Assembly (NCBI GenBank): GCA_023105745.1 | Contig: JALGQZ010000003.1 | Location: forward strand, 42,246,185 to 42,310,184 | DNA length: 64,000 nucleotides | Source of the DNA: Austropuccinia psidii | Taxonomy: Eukaryota > Basidiomycota > Pucciniomycetes > Pucciniales > Sphaerophragmiaceae | Direction of reading: 5' to 3' | Shown here: positions 49,108-59,788 of the stretch, in pieces | How the letters are laid out: each line of letters begins with the position of its first letter | Position numbering within the stretch: the first letter of the stretch is position 1 | Translations under genes and position numbers: made by a program | Notes under the pieces: generated by a model | Seen by the model: the letters and a program-made list of their open reading frames with translations, nothing else | What the model was told of the DNA's origin: nothing | The model's database searches: none

Positions 49108-50934
49108 TGTAAGGTGTGGATATGAAACTTTGATTAAAAATCAAGTACTTTTCCTGTCCTCAAAATTTGTATAAGGTAAAATTCAGTTAAAAATAGTAAG
49201 AAATATTATTTTTAAGAGAAAACACGCCAATTTTATTGTTTATAACTTTATTAGTATAAAACAATAATATTATAAAAATTTATTGTTTTACCAACAATAA
49301 AAATTTATCCAAAAAATACTCTACAAGAGATATTTTAAGGCTACAAAAGAAATTTCTTCAAGAGCAATTTCAATTGGAATTAATTGAGCAAAGAACTGCA
49401 AGCAATTAATTAAAGAACAAAGTCTTTAAGAAGAATATTAAAGAGAAAACACGCCCAAAAGTGACCAGAGTGAATTTGGAAACAAAGTGACAAAGTTAAC
49501 AGTGATGAAAGATGCTTTAATTCACTTATGGGGTGGTTCAGGGGTAAAAATGATTATAAGAGTTACAAACAGTGATTAGAATGATTTTTTCACGTGGTTA
49601 AAAGGTTCAAAATGATTTAAAAAGGGTGGTTGGAATCTTTTATTGATTGGTTTAACAGTTTTAAACTAATTAATAAAAGGAAAAGATTCTAACATGAAGA
49701 GAAAAGTGGGGCAAAGAAGACATTCTTTTATAGCCATCAATTCTCTTACTCCAAAAGTAAAATTTACTCTTGTCAGTCGTGAAAAACAGTCTGACAACAG
49801 AAAAGCCAATTATGGCATCATTGAACCCTGGTTTAGACCAAAAAAGGGCTGGTTTAAGCCATTTTTAGCCATTTTAGACCCTTAAATCAGCCATTACTAT
49901 AGCAATACCAGGCCTAGAGCCTTCAAAACACGTCAGAATGTGTGTCAGAGGCGTAGAAACCAGTCAAAACTGTTTTTACTATGATTGTTTTATCTTAAGG
50001 GTAGTTTTACCCTCTTGGCAACAGCTAAAACTACCCCAGTTGGTATCAAAACCTCATCATCAATTCAGTTCACAGACCCTGTAACTCAATTCCAGGCCAA
50101 AAGTGATGAACTTTTGCGTGAATTTTGACATCCCACGCCTGTCATCAAGGAATTTGGGGGTCTAGCTCCCCCTTAGAGCTGGAGTTCCTTTTCCCCCCCA
50201 AATTTAATCTTTCCAATTTATTTTTCCTTTAATTCCTCATCATGTATTATACTTATAATTTACATATGTAATTCAATTCAATTGTACAGTACAATACAGT
50301 AATAATTGACACCTCATATGTAAATCAAAGTTCACTTATGTAATACACGCGCACATTTTGACATTTCAATTGAATTCAATTGAAAATACTTTAATTCCTC
50401 ATAACTTCTAAACTAAACACAACACCTCAATTTTAACACAAAATTTGATGGTTAACACCACATGTGGTGAGAATTAAATTAAAGTTTTGAGGATTTTCAA
50501 CTTTTGTATTGAAAATACTAAAAACTTAATTTAAGCTTATTTAGAGTTGAGTTACAAGAATTTCACTTAAGGGTGACCCCACCTGATTTTTTATGAGGAA
50601 TCCAATGGTGAAATGATTTTCATGTGTTTATTTATTGGATAAAAAGTTATAATAATTTTTATTCAACTTTTTTCCAAATTTATTTATTTTTTCATAATTT
50701 TGTTAAAATTTTATTTTTACTTAATTTTTTCAAGTATAAATGTAATTTTATACTTACAAAATTTTATGTATTTTTATTTTTAAATTGTAATTAATTTTTT
50801 ATTTTTAATATAATTTTATATTTATATTTTGATTTTTATTTTAATAATATAAATAAATTTATTTTATTTATATTAATATGTTATTTTTGTATTTGTGGTC
50901 TTTTGGGTATATGAAATTACCTCTAAGGCTCACA
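49108..50934 (-). repeat. 3' LTR of the chromovirus
   Basis: On the element's strand it runs TGTGAGCC..CACCTTACA, with the TG..CA ends of LTRs. It is about 99% identical to 57358-59183. A 63-codon frame inside (49694-49885) lies in a conserved LTR block and is not convincingly coding. Confidence 0.97.
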
Positions 50935-50946
50935 TTCCCTCCCCCT
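50935..50946 (-). promoter_or_regulatory. Polypurine tract
   Basis: On the minus strand AGGGGGAGGGAA lies directly against the 3' LTR, the position from which plus-strand DNA synthesis is primed in LTR retroelements. Confidence 0.85.
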
Positions 50947-50958
50947 AAAAAAAGAATA

Positions 50959-51222
50959 TTACTTTGTAATATTGGTGTTTCTAGTGTGTCTGAATCTTCT
51001 GAGGAGTTTGGTAGCTTCTGGTATATCTTTTTCTTCTAACCATTCATCTTCACAAGTTGGGTCACTGTACCTAACAAGGTATTCCCTTACTTTCTTGGTT
51101 CTTAATTTTCTTTCTTTAAGAACTTTGGTTATTTTCTTAGCACCAGATGTCTCAATAGGAGGTATAACTTGGGGAATCTTATTCCTCAAGGGAAATTTCT
51201 CAGCATCACTAGATTTATATGG
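50959..51222 (-). CDS. Chromodomain tail of Pol, behind an in-frame TAG
   Basis: In the same frame as the integrase and separated from it only by a TAG at 51225-51223. The residues contain PLRNKIPQ, then EYLVRYSDP, EDEWLEEKDIP and LLRRFRH, a C-terminal chromodomain of the chromovirus kind that tethers integration to marked chromatin. The first ATG in the segment is at 51189, but the domain surely evolved as the end of Pol. Whether the TAG is read through or is a mutation cannot be told from this copy. Confidence 0.8.
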   Translation of the reverse strand, partial: PYKSSDAEKFPLRNKIPQVIPPIETSGAKKITKVLKERKLRTKKVREYLVRYSDPTCEDEWLEEKDIPEATKLLRRFRHTRNTNITK

Positions 51223-52498
51223 CTATATCAAGCTTACTGGAAATGTAGGGTGCTTATTGCTAAGTTCTTCAGATAACTCTACTTCAACAGCATTTTCTCC
51301 ATGGAGGGCCTTAATCACAAAAGGTCCTGCAAAGGAGTCTTTCAACTTTTTACATCCTTTGATGTTGTTGAAGTTAGTGGTGGATACAAGAACTAGGTCC
51401 CCCACTTTGAAATCTGGAGTTGCATGTGATTTATCCCATTTGTCTTTAGCATATGCAAAGGAGTCCTCCATGCATCTCACTGCATGTCTTCTAGCTTTGT
51501 CTAGCATTCCTTTGAAGCTAGCAGCTGTGGGATGTATTTCAATTAAGTCTTTCCTCAAGGAATCTTGGGGTAACTTGGGGTTCCATCCTTTTTCTAGAAT
51601 AGCAGGAGTCTGATTTGTACTGGCATGGATTGATGTTTTATATGCCAATTCCAGTGCTGGCAACAGAGTACACCAATCATGGGTAAATCCATCACAATCT
51701 TTGAATTCAAGGCCATATGCACAAAATCTTCTCACCATGTCCTCTAAGGTTTGGATCATTCTTTCAGCCAGGCCATCAGTTTGTGGGTGGTAGGCTGTAG
51801 AGAAAGACAGTTTAGTGCCAAATAATTGGTGAAGATTTGTCCATAGTGCTGAAGTGAATTTGGGATCTCTATCACTGATGATATTTGTAAATATCCCAGT
51901 CCATGACACTACTCTATTCCATATCAGAAGAGCTGTATCCATGGCTGTATCATCTTTGTGACATGGTAAAAAGATTGGAGTTTTACTGAATCTGTCCACA
52001 ATTACTAGGCAAGCATTATAGCTTCTGTCACCTCCTGGTGGTAGGCCAGTTACCCAATCCATATGGATAATTTCCCAAGGTCTGCTTGGTTCTTGGATTT
52101 TCATCATATTTCCAAGTCTTTTGCCAGTGGATTTATTTGCCTTTTGGCATCTGTCACAGGTTTTGCAATACTCTGCAACATCCTTCTGCCACATTGGCCA
52201 CCATATGCAGGTCTTCACTTTCTCTCTTGTTCTGTCTTCAGAAAGATGTCCTGAAAAGGGACTATCATGGCATTCTTTCAGTACAAGATTGATTAATGAC
52301 CTGTCTACAACTGTCATGACACATGTGTGCTTGGTTCTGTGGTAAATTATACCATCCAGTAGGTGAAATCTTCCTTCATTATAAGATTTTCTCCATACTT
52401 CATCCAAGGCATGTATTAGAGAGTTGTCTTTACAGTCTTTGTTAAGTAATTGGCATAAGATGCTACAATTCTTATCTTGAGTGTAACTACTTCTGACT
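51223..52498 (-). CDS. Integrase part of Pol (frame-shifted from Gag-Pol)
   Basis: Contains the N-terminal HHCC zinc domain ([10 protein letters not shown] with YCKTCDRC) and the catalytic core: Asp in [10 protein letters not shown], Asp in [12 protein letters not shown], Glu in [13 protein letters not shown]. The GPF module (DSFAGPF) follows before the stop. The first ATG is at 52407, but the frame is open and homologous up to about 52,498, where the Gag-Pol frame ends its similarity, so the coding sequence was once continuous. All catalytic residues are present. Confidence 0.9.
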
Positions 52499-55400
52499 CC
52501 TCAAAGAAGGTGGTGTTCAAGTCTGTAACACTTATTCCTTCTATTGGAATTTGTGCTGAAGCTTCTTCTGGAACATAAGCAGGATTATCAATATTATTTG
52601 GTAATGGCCATCTGCTTAGTCCATCTGCATTCTTATGAATATTCCCATCCTTATGAACAATAGTCATATTGCCTCTGTATTCTTGTATGGCTATTTGCCA
52701 TCTGAGCATGTGTCTGTTAGGTGTTTTCATATTCAAAAGTGATTTGACAGCTGTACAATCTGTTATTACTTCAAAAACACATCCCTCTAAGAAGTAGTTT
52801 AATTTCTCCAAGGCCCAGACAAGGCATAGACATTCCATTTGACTTGCTCCATATCTGGCTTCAGTTGTTTTGATTTGCCTGGATATGAAACATATGGGTC
52901 CTTCTACAGGTTTATCATTTATGATCTGAACTTGGTGAAGTGCGGCACCTAGTCCATCCCCTGATGCATCAATATACAGTTTGAAGGGCAATTTAAAGTC
53001 TGGCATCAGTAAGAGTGGAGAAGTGGTCAATGCTTCTCTTAGAGATTCAAAAGCTTTGACTCTGTCAACAGTCATCTCAAACACTGTGTCTTTGTCACAC
53101 AACTTATAAAGTGGTCTTGCTATGGATGCAAAATCTTTAATGTGTTGCCTGTAATATCCTGCAAAACCTAAGAATGACTGAATTTCCTTTTTATTCTGAG
53201 GCATGGGTTTAAACAATACTGCTGCAACTTTGTTTTTGTCAATTCCAAGAGACAAACCAGATACAACATGTCCTAGTGCTTTAAGTTCTTTAAATCCAAA
53301 ATGACATTTCTTCAAGGAGATTTTCATGTTGACTGATTGAATTTTTGTCAATACTCTGGACAATCTGTACATGTGCTCTTCCCAAGTCTTGGAACAGACA
53401 ATAATGTCATCAATGTAAATGATTAGCCATCCCTCTGAGAGTTCTTCAGGGAAGATTTCATTCATCATTCTTTGGAAGTGTGAAGGTGCATTTTTGATAC
53501 CAAAGGGCATCCTTAAGTATTCATACACTCCACAATGGACAATAATTCTCAAGTACTTTCTTGCTCTTGGTGTCACCACATTTTGATGGAATCCTTTAAG
53601 GGCATCCATAGTGGTTATGTACACTGCTTGAGATATTTGAGTAAGGGCAATTTGGATTTTTGGTATTGGGTATCTGTCTGGAACAGTGTAAGTGCTCAGA
53701 GCTCTGAAGTCCCCAACCATTCTGGATTTTCCATTATGCCACGCCACTATGACTGGTGTAGTTATTTCTACTTCTTCATTGTGTCCTACTTTTCTTATCA
53801 CACCAAGGTCCAGAAGTTCTTTGATATGAATTTCTAGAGCTTCTCTTGATTTTGGACTTGCTGGATAAGCAGGTCTTCTTAAGAGTGGCAGATAAGGTCT
53901 CTCAATGTTAAGAATGATGTCAACTTCATGACCAATAATTGCTCCTAGAGGTTCTTTGTCTGTAGCAAATGCTCCTCTGTGGTCATATAAAAGGGAAGAA
54001 AGTTCATTTTCTTGTTTATCAGTCAGATGAAGGCTTATTTCAGCCTCATTTAACTGTTCAGATTTGAATTTTTCTAACTCTAAGTTGACTGGTGATACTT
54101 TGTTTACTGTAATTTGTCTTTTAAATGGTAAAAAGGCAAATTTTTGGCACTTATTGTCCCCAATTGTAAAGTATCTGTCTTTGTTATTATGTAAATCTAT
54201 CCCATACATGATTAAATAGTCATTTCCCAATATAAAATGGGTACTAGAGCAATTCTCCATAACAACAAATTCAACTGTGATCCTTAAATTCCCATTTATG
54301 TGTGGGAGTATGACATTGGTCTCAAAGATCCCTAATGCTTTCATTGGGTTACTTGCACTGTTGAATTTTATACCATCAATTGGTAACAATTGGTCTTCAA
54401 AATTTGGTACACAAGTCTTAAGAAAAGATTTTCCAACACAAGAGCAGAAGGCTCCTGGGTCAAGCAAAAGCTTGGTGGGCTTGTTGTCAATCACCACTTC
54501 TGTTATACAGGAATTACCAGCTGTATAACCTTTTCCTCTGTTTGGTTTTGTTTTCATAAGTTGTGCATCTTGAACTTTTGATAAATCAACTTGACCATTG
54601 CTCAATTGTGGCAAGTGGGAATAAGATTCCATGATGTCAAAAGTGGCATTGATATTTTCTATATCTTTTGAAGATTCAGAAAATATGGATGACTTATCAT
54701 CTGAATTGTCTTCAATTATGTCTTCTTTTTCAACATCTGGTTCCTTTTCAATGTCAATTTCACTGATTTCCCCCCTTTTTGGACATGTATTGGATAAATG
54801 GGTGGTGCTTTGGCAAATATGGCACTTTCTGACTGTCTCTGCAGATTTATATTTAATATTACTAGAATTTTCTTTGGGGCTTTTGTCCACAGAATCTTTC
54901 CAAGGTGTATTAAACCTTGTTTTAAGATTCACCCTACTAGAACCAATTTTGGTTCTGGTGGTTACTTCCTCTAGTATATTGATAATATCTTCTGCTGAAG
55001 ATTGTTCAGTAGTCCTGCTTTTGACAGCATGCTCTAAGTCACCTCCACATTGTCTCAGAATTTTCCTATGGATCATAAATTCTGACATGTCAGGATATAA
55101 TGTTGTTAGTCTGTCTTTTTGTTGGCAAAACCATGGTAAAGCTTTGTCTTTATCAGCATTAAATTTGGCAGATTCAAAGGCTGTTTCAATCTTAAACCTC
55201 CAAGCATCATTTGCCCATTTGTTGATGATTTGGGTTTTCCACCAAGTCCAACTCTGGTGTCCATGTGCTTGTCTTATTTTGATGTACCATCTGTGAGCTG
55301 ATCTGGTAAACAAGGTGTTAAACCTGGCTGTTACCAATCTGTCTGGTAATTCAAAATCCTCTTTGATCATGTCAATACCTCTAATGAATTCCATATGGTC

Positions 55401-56882
55401 ATACTCTCCTTCACCACTGAAGTGAGGCCATTCTTTAAGTTTTGGAACTTCTTTCAAGAGTGCTTGGCCCATTGATGGTTCTAAGTTATGAAAAGAAGTG
55501 GATAATTCATTTTTTAATTGTGAATTATCAGGATCCAATACTTGTGGATTTAAAATTCTTGTGCCCTCATTTTGATTTAAAGGTGTGGACATTCTTGGTA
55601 AGGTGTTCAGTATTTGTTCAATGTCATTCATTTTACTGCTGCTACACCTTTGGGAATTTCTGTATTCATGTTGGAAGCTTTGTATTAAATTTATTACTTC
55701 AATTTTATACATGTCTTCCTTATGTGTCAGTTCTTGCCATAACTCTGTTTGTCTTGTATTATCAGCAGTTACTTGATTCAATTTCATTGATAATTTTGAT
55801 ACTTCTTCTTGTGAAGCATCAAAACACTTTTTCAAGGCAATGGTATATGTCTTTACTTCAGTAAATGAATTTGAAATGTCATCAAGGACTTTCTTGTTAT
55901 CTGTTTTGATAATATTTATGGCTTGTTTAATTCTTGTTTCAATTATGTCATCAATATTGAATTTAGAATATTTATCTGTTAATTCTTTAATAATGGCAGA
56001 TTGTTCATTTATTTTATTGTTAGAAGAATTATCATTATTGGAATTTTTAATTGTTCTTAAAACTTTTTCAAAACACATAAGTGTTTCATTAATTTGGCAC
56101 AGACTCAGGTTGTTTGTTTTAATGTTGTTACAAATGGTTTCATTTTTATCAGAAAGATGTTTTTTCACGTCATTTATAGCATTATACAACTCTGGGATGG
56201 AATCAAATATGTCAGAAATCATTTCTGGAACCTTAATCTGGCTTCCTCCTTCTTCTGTAATTCCATCATGGTTCTGGCCATCTGAAATACATTTTCCATG
56301 GCATCCTGCTGAATCTTTGGGATTCTGTAGCCCTGACTGTAAGGTTTTGGGGCTGGTGCCTTCCCTTTGCCCTTGTTTGGAGTTTGTGGCTGCTTTTTCA
56401 CGTTGGAATTGCTGCTGCTGGCCACTGGGGCTGTTTTTGGCACTGGTTTGGGTGGTGGAGGGTTGTTTTTCCTCCATTCTAGTGTCAAAAGCATCATGTT
56501 TTTCTTCTCCATCAATGGATGCCATCCATTGAGCAATTTGCAAGTGTTGGGATGGCCCAAGAATTTTCTTACTGTCAGGTAAGAATTCATGCAATTCTTC
56601 CACAGGTCTGCAAGGATCTGGTACTCCTTGAATTGAAGTGCATTGTTGTATGCACTGTGGCTGGCTTTGTATATGTCCACAGAGGCTTGTTGTGGCGGTG
56701 TCAGCTCTTTTTGAAGGTAAAGTAGTATTATCAGCTTCAGAATGACCTAATTTAGTTGTTTGGAAGTCATCAACTGACCCTTTTCCTTCTGTACCTGATT
56801 GGCCTCTGCCATAATCACGTCTATTACCTTTTTGGGAGCTGCTTGAGGGGTTGTAGCTGGCTCCTGACCTGGTTGAAGGCAT
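52416..56882 (-). CDS. Gag-protease-RT-RNase H polyprotein of the chromovirus
   Basis: A 1488-residue frame from ATG 56882. Residues 1-220 are Ser/Gln-rich and overlap a second frame. Gag proper follows with coiled-coil segments, then [10 protein letters not shown] and the CCHC knuckle [14 protein letters not shown]. The protease active site reads LLLDPGAF where Asp-Ser/Thr-Gly is usual. RT has [19 protein letters not shown] and the catalytic YIDDII. RNase H has [30 protein letters not shown] and NADGLSR. Similarity is lost at about 52,499 by a probable one-base deletion, and the frame then runs 27 meaningless codons to a stop. Gag and Pol are one frame, as in other single-ORF chromoviruses. 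Confidence 0.95.
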   Translation of the reverse strand: MPSTRSGASYNPSSSSQKGNRRDYGRGQSGTEGKGSVDDFQTTKLGHSEADNTTLPSKRADTATTSLCGHIQSQPQCIQQCTSIQGVPDPCRPVEELHEFLPDSKKILGPSQHLQIAQWMASIDGEEKHDAFDTRMEEKQPSTTQTSAKNSPSGQQQQFQREKAATNSKQGQREGTSPKTLQSGLQNPKDSAGCHGKCISDGQNHDGITEEGGSQIKVPEMISDIFDSIPELYNAINDVKKHLSDKNETICNNIKTNNLSLCQINETLMCFEKVLRTIKNSNNDNSSNNKINEQSAIIKELTDKYSKFNIDDIIETRIKQAINIIKTDNKKVLDDISNSFTEVKTYTIALKKCFDASQEEVSKLSMKLNQVTADNTRQTELWQELTHKEDMYKIEVINLIQSFQHEYRNSQRCSSSKMNDIEQILNTLPRMSTPLNQNEGTRILNPQVLDPDNSQLKNELSTSFHNLEPSMGQALLKEVPKLKEWPHFSGEGEYDHMEFIRGIDMIKEDFELPDRLVTARFNTLFTRSAHRWYIKIRQAHGHQSWTWWKTQIINKWANDAWRFKIETAFESAKFNADKDKALPWFCQQKDRLTTLYPDMSEFMIHRKILRQCGGDLEHAVKSRTTEQSSAEDIINILEEVTTRTKIGSSRVNLKTRFNTPWKDSVDKSPKENSSNIKYKSAETVRKCHICQSTTHLSNTCPKRGEISEIDIEKEPDVEKEDIIEDNSDDKSSIFSESSKDIENINATFDIMESYSHLPQLSNGQVDLSKVQDAQLMKTKPNRGKGYTAGNSCITEVVIDNKPTKLLLDPGAFCSCVGKSFLKTCVPNFEDQLLPIDGIKFNSASNPMKALGIFETNVILPHINGNLRITVEFVVMENCSSTHFILGNDYLIMYGIDLHNNKDRYFTIGDNKCQKFAFLPFKRQITVNKVSPVNLELEKFKSEQLNEAEISLHLTDKQENELSSLLYDHRGAFATDKEPLGAIIGHEVDIILNIERPYLPLLRRPAYPASPKSREALEIHIKELLDLGVIRKVGHNEEVEITTPVIVAWHNGKSRMVGDFRALSTYTVPDRYPIPKIQIALTQISQAVYITTMDALKGFHQNVVTPRARKYLRIIVHCGVYEYLRMPFGIKNAPSHFQRMMNEIFPEELSEGWLIIYIDDIIVCSKTWEEHMYRLSRVLTKIQSVNMKISLKKCHFGFKELKALGHVVSGLSLGIDKNKVAAVLFKPMPQNKKEIQSFLGFAGYYRQHIKDFASIARPLYKLCDKDTVFEMTVDRVKAFESLREALTTSPLLLMPDFKLPFKLYIDASGDGLGAALHQVQIINDKPVEGPICFISRQIKTTEARYGASQMECLCLVWALEKLNYFLEGCVFEVITDCTAVKSLLNMKTPNRHMLRWQIAIQEYRGNMTIVHKDGNIHKNADGLSRWPLPNNIDNPAYVPEEASAQIPIEGISVTDLNTTFFEESEVVTLKIRIVASYANYLTKTVKTTL
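56219..56746 (-). CDS. Second frame overlapping gag (+1), candidate spliced product
   Basis: Open for 175 codons in the frame shifted +1 from Gag-Pol, ending at a TGA at 56221-56219. Its content looks like a folded protein followed by a linker and helix: [50 protein letters not shown], a Lys/Pro/Ala linker, then [19 protein letters not shown]. It has no clear own ATG near its start. It becomes reachable by splicing 56934-56869 from the leader frame, although this copy has one TAG in between (56749-56747; CAG to TAG would explain it). The decayed copy at 12735-12956 keeps the same frame open. Function unknown; a Gag-like or structural accessory protein is a guess. Confidence 0.6.
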   Translation of the reverse strand, partial: VILKLIILLYLQKELTPPQQASVDIYKASHSAYNNALQFKEYQILADLWKNCMNSYLTVRKFLGHPNTCKLLNGWHPLMEKKNMMLLTLEWRKNNPPPPKPVPKTAPVASSSNSNVKKQPQTPNKGKGKAPAPKPYSQGYRIPKIQQDAMENVFQMARTMMELQKKEEARLRFQK

Positions 56883-56934
56883 AATTATGGTTAAAAAAAA
56901 GGCTTAAAATAGTATTTTTACGTCAAAAACTTAC

Positions 56935-57132
56935 TATTGGCCAAATTTTTAGCTTTCTGAAGTGTATTACTTATATCCAAGTTAATTAATTCAGAAGATA
57001 TTGGTTCAGGTTGATTATTTTGAGTCACAATAACAGTACTATTATGATCAGAATTAACAGTACTGGCAGGGATAATGCTGGTTACTGTAGAGGCTGTTTC
57101 AATGTTTTCTTGTCTTACCACGTTGTCAGACA
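56935..57132 (-). CDS. Leader exon feeding the alternative frame
   Basis: A frame open through 57154 and ending at a strong splice donor, A|GTAAGT (donor G at 56934). Its left part begins after a TTTTAG acceptor (57134-57133), so an earlier exon probably supplies the start codon; the first codon of the open frame is TTG. Residues such as NSDHNSTVIV and ISSELINLDI..LQKAKNLANS are conserved in the relic at 9285-9503. The donor phase fits the acceptor at 56870-56869 and leads into the alternative frame, not into Gag-Pol. The 66-nt intron has a TTAAC branch-like site 24 nt before its AG. Confidence 0.55.
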
Positions 57133-57338
57133 CTAAAATTAATGAAAAAGCCAATTAATTAAGTAAAAAAAGGATATTTCAAAAAAGAAATAAAAATTTA
57201 AGCCTCACTTATAATATGAAAAAAATTATTTTTTATGGGTTTTTTTTGAATTATAAGTATTTTTTATATGTTTTTAAATTTTTCAATATAAGAAAAAAGA
57301 TTTAAAAAGAGTAAAAAAAATATGTCACAGGTAAAATA

Positions 57339-57355
57339 TCACGGCTGGGCCCCCA
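57339..57355 (-). promoter_or_regulatory. Primer-binding site
   Basis: Two bases inside the 5' LTR, the minus strand reads TGGGGGCCCAGCCGTGA, starting with TGG as expected for pairing to a tRNA CCA end. The same motif flanks the relic LTR at 9738. I could not name the tRNA; a C discriminator base is implied. Confidence 0.8.
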
Positions 57356-57357
57356 AA

Positions 57358-59183
57358 TGTAAGGTGTGGATATGAAACTTTGATTAAAAATCAAGTACTT
57401 TTCCTGTCCTCAAAATTTGTATAAGGTAAAATTCAGTTAAAAATAGTAAGAAATATTATTTTTAAGAGAAAACACGCCAATTTTATTGTTTATAACTTTA
57501 TTAGTATAAAACAATAATATTATAAAAATTTATTGTTTTACCAACAATAAAAATTTATCCAAAAAATACTCTACAAGAGATATTTTAAGGCTACAAAAGA
57601 AATGTCTTCAAGAGCAATTTCAATTGGAATTAATTGAGCAAAGAACTGCAAGCAATTAATTAAAGAACAAAGTCTTTAAGAAGAATATTAAAGAGAAAAC
57701 ATGCCCAAAAGTGACCAGAGTGAATTTGGAAACAAAGTGACAAAGTTAACAGTGATGAAAGATGCTTTAATTCACTTATGGGGTGGTTCAGGGGTAAAAA
57801 TGATTATAAGAGTTACAAACAATGATTATAATGATTTTTTCACGTGGTTAAAAGGTTCAAAATGATTTAAAAAGGGTGGTTGGAATCTTTTATTGATTGG
57901 TTTAACAGTTTTAAACTAATTAATAAAAGGAAAAGATTCTAACATGAAGAGAAAAGTGGGGCAAAGAAGACATTCTTTTATAGCCATCAATTCTCTTACT
58001 CCAAAAGTAAAATTTACTCTTGTCAGTCGTGAAAAACAGTCTGACAACAGAAAAGCCAATTATGGCATCATTGAACCCTGGTTTAGACCAAAAAGGGCTG
58101 GTTTAAGCCATTTTTAGCCATTTTAGACCCTTAAATCAGCCATTACTATAGCAATACCAGGCCTAGAGCCTTCAAAACACGTCAGAATGTGTGTCAGAGG
58201 CGTAGAAACCAGTTAAAACTGTTTTTACTATGATTGTTTTATCTTAAGGGTAGTTTTACCCTCTTGGCAACAGCTAAAACTACCCCAGTTGGTATCAAAA
58301 CCTCATCATCAATTGAGTTCACAGACCCTGTAACTCAATTCCAGGCCAAAAGTGATGAACTTTTGCGTGAATTTTGACATCCCACGCCTGTCAGAAAGGA
58401 ATTTGGGGGTCTAGCTCCCCCTTAGAGCTGGAGTTCCTTTTCCCCCCCAAATTTAATCTTTCCAATTTATTTTTCCTTTAATTCCTCATCATGTATTATA
58501 CTTATAATTTACATATGTAATTCAATTCAATTGTACAGTACAATACAGTAATAATTGACACCTCATATGTAAATCAAAGTTCACTTATGTAATACACGCG
58601 CACATTTTGACATTTCAATTGAATTCAATTGAAAATACTTTAATTCCTCATAACTTCTAAACTAAACACAACACCTCAATTTTAACACAAAATTTGATGG
58701 TTAACACCACATGTGGTGTGAATTAAATTAAAGTTTTGAGTATTTTCAACTTTTGTATTGAAAATACTAAAAACTTAATTTAAGCTTATTTAGAGTTGAG
58801 TTACAAGAATTTCACTTAAGGGTGACCCCACCTGATTTTTTATGAGGAATCCAATGGTGAAATAATTTTCATGTGTTTATTTATTGGATAAAAAGTTATA
58901 ATAATTTTTATTTAACTTTTTTCCAAATTTATTTATTTTTTCATAATTTTGTTAAAAATTTATTTTTACTTAATTTTTTCAAGTATAAATGTAATTTTAT
59001 ACTTACAAAATTTTATGTATTTTTCTTTTTAAATTGTAATTAATTTTTTATTTTTAATATAATTTTATATTTATATTTTGATTTTTATTTTAATAATATA
59101 AATAAATTTATTTTATTTATATTAATATGTTATTTTTGTATTTGTGGTCTTTTGGGTATATGAAATTACCTCTAAGGCTCACA
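57358..59183 (-). repeat. 5' LTR of the chromovirus
   Basis: Direct repeat of 49108-50934, 1826 bp, TG..CA ends. It should contain the element promoter, read leftwards. Differences from the other LTR include one A deletion in a poly-A run near 58,090 and scattered substitutions. Confidence 0.97.
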
Positions 59184-59188
59184 ATTGC
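59184..59188. repeat. Target-site duplication of the chromovirus, right
   Basis: ATTGC, identical to 49103-49107. Confidence 0.95.
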
Positions 59189-59207
59189 GATCATTTAGTT
59201 TGCAAGG

Positions 59208-59381
59208 TCAACCAGCTATAGGCAAATTTTCAAGATGTCCTCGCTCATGAAATTTTTGGATAGTGTCATGAACAGTGGTGGCTGGAATTCCCAAAAAGGT
59301 TGCTATGGTTTGTATTGAGGCCCCAGCATCATGCATGCCAATTATACAGCCGCAAATGCCTTGACTATGGTAGAGTGGCAT
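59208..59381 (-). pseudogene. Tc1-1 transposase, N-terminal helix-turn-helix part
   Basis: From ATG 59381 the minus strand reads a DNA-binding helix-turn-helix (GASIQTIATFLGIPATTVHDTIQKF) and then meets a TGA at 59210-59208. The rest of the protein continues on the far side of the retrotransposon at 49107. The remaining Tc1-1 sequence to 59747 holds its inverted repeat and an untranslated part. Confidence 0.85.
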
Positions 59382-59749
59382 ATTTCAATAATCAATATAT
59401 ATAGATTGTATTTAAAAGATGATCAATCATTAAAAAAAACTTACTTCTGTTGATCTGCTTTATATATAGGCATGATTGCTGCCCAAACCAAAAAAAACAC
59501 CAGAAAACACAAAAAAGGTTCACACGTTAAAGCAATGAGTGGTATTTGAAAGAAATAAATCAATTGTTGAAGTTGATTGGTTGGATAATCTGAGCACAAT
59601 TACAAACACAATGAGGGAAAAAAATTAAATTGAAAATGAAATAAATAAAAAAGAATTGGGTTTTAGTCCCAAAAAAAAACCCAAAGCATGCCAGTTGAAT
59701 TAAAAAGAAATTTGAGTTCCTGTTTGGAGGTATATTGGAGGGCACTGTA

Positions 59750-59779
59750 CAGTGCCCTGACAAATTTAGGGAAACACTG
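59750..59779. mobile_element. 30-bp remnant with Tc1-type ends
   Basis: Begins CAGTGCCCTG and ends (inverted) CAGTGTTTCC, with a TA on each side (59748-59749 and 59780-59781). It sits directly between the end of Tc1-1 and the start of Tc1-2. It looks like two abutted terminal repeats with nothing between them, or a very short internally deleted element. Confidence 0.5.
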
Positions 59780-59788
59780 TATTACATA

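Larger units (their letters stand above)
49108..59183 (-). mobile_element. Ty3/gypsy chromovirus, family A, full length (10,076 bp)
   Basis: Two LTRs (1827 and 1826 bp, about 15 differences by eye), exact 5-bp duplication ATTGC, polypurine tract and primer-binding site are all present. The internal region encodes, on the minus strand, a leader frame, gag with a CCHC knuckle, protease, RT, RNase H, integrase and a chromodomain, in Ty3/gypsy order. Coding is broken by one frameshift (about 52,499) and one TAG (51225-51223). The low LTR divergence means the insertion is young compared with the relics at 7-13 kb. It sits inside Tc1-1. Confidence 0.97.
45323..59747 (-). mobile_element. Tc1/mariner element Tc1-1, split by two insertions
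   Basis: Ends are CAGTGCCCTCCAA at 45323 and, inverted, TTGGAGGGCACTG ending at 59747; TA dinucleotides flank both. Removing the hAT at 45492-48172 and the retrotransposon at 49108-59183 with their duplications leaves about 1.65 kb (45323-45491, 48181-49107, 59189-59747), matching the 1.71 kb of the neighbouring copy. The transposase runs on the minus strand across the last two pieces. This is the oldest layer of the nest. Confidence 0.9.

Noticed and set aside
54631..56532. Plus-strand frames of 140-230 codons opposite the retrotransposon
   Set aside because: Antisense shadows of the long Gag-Pol frame without recognisable motifs.
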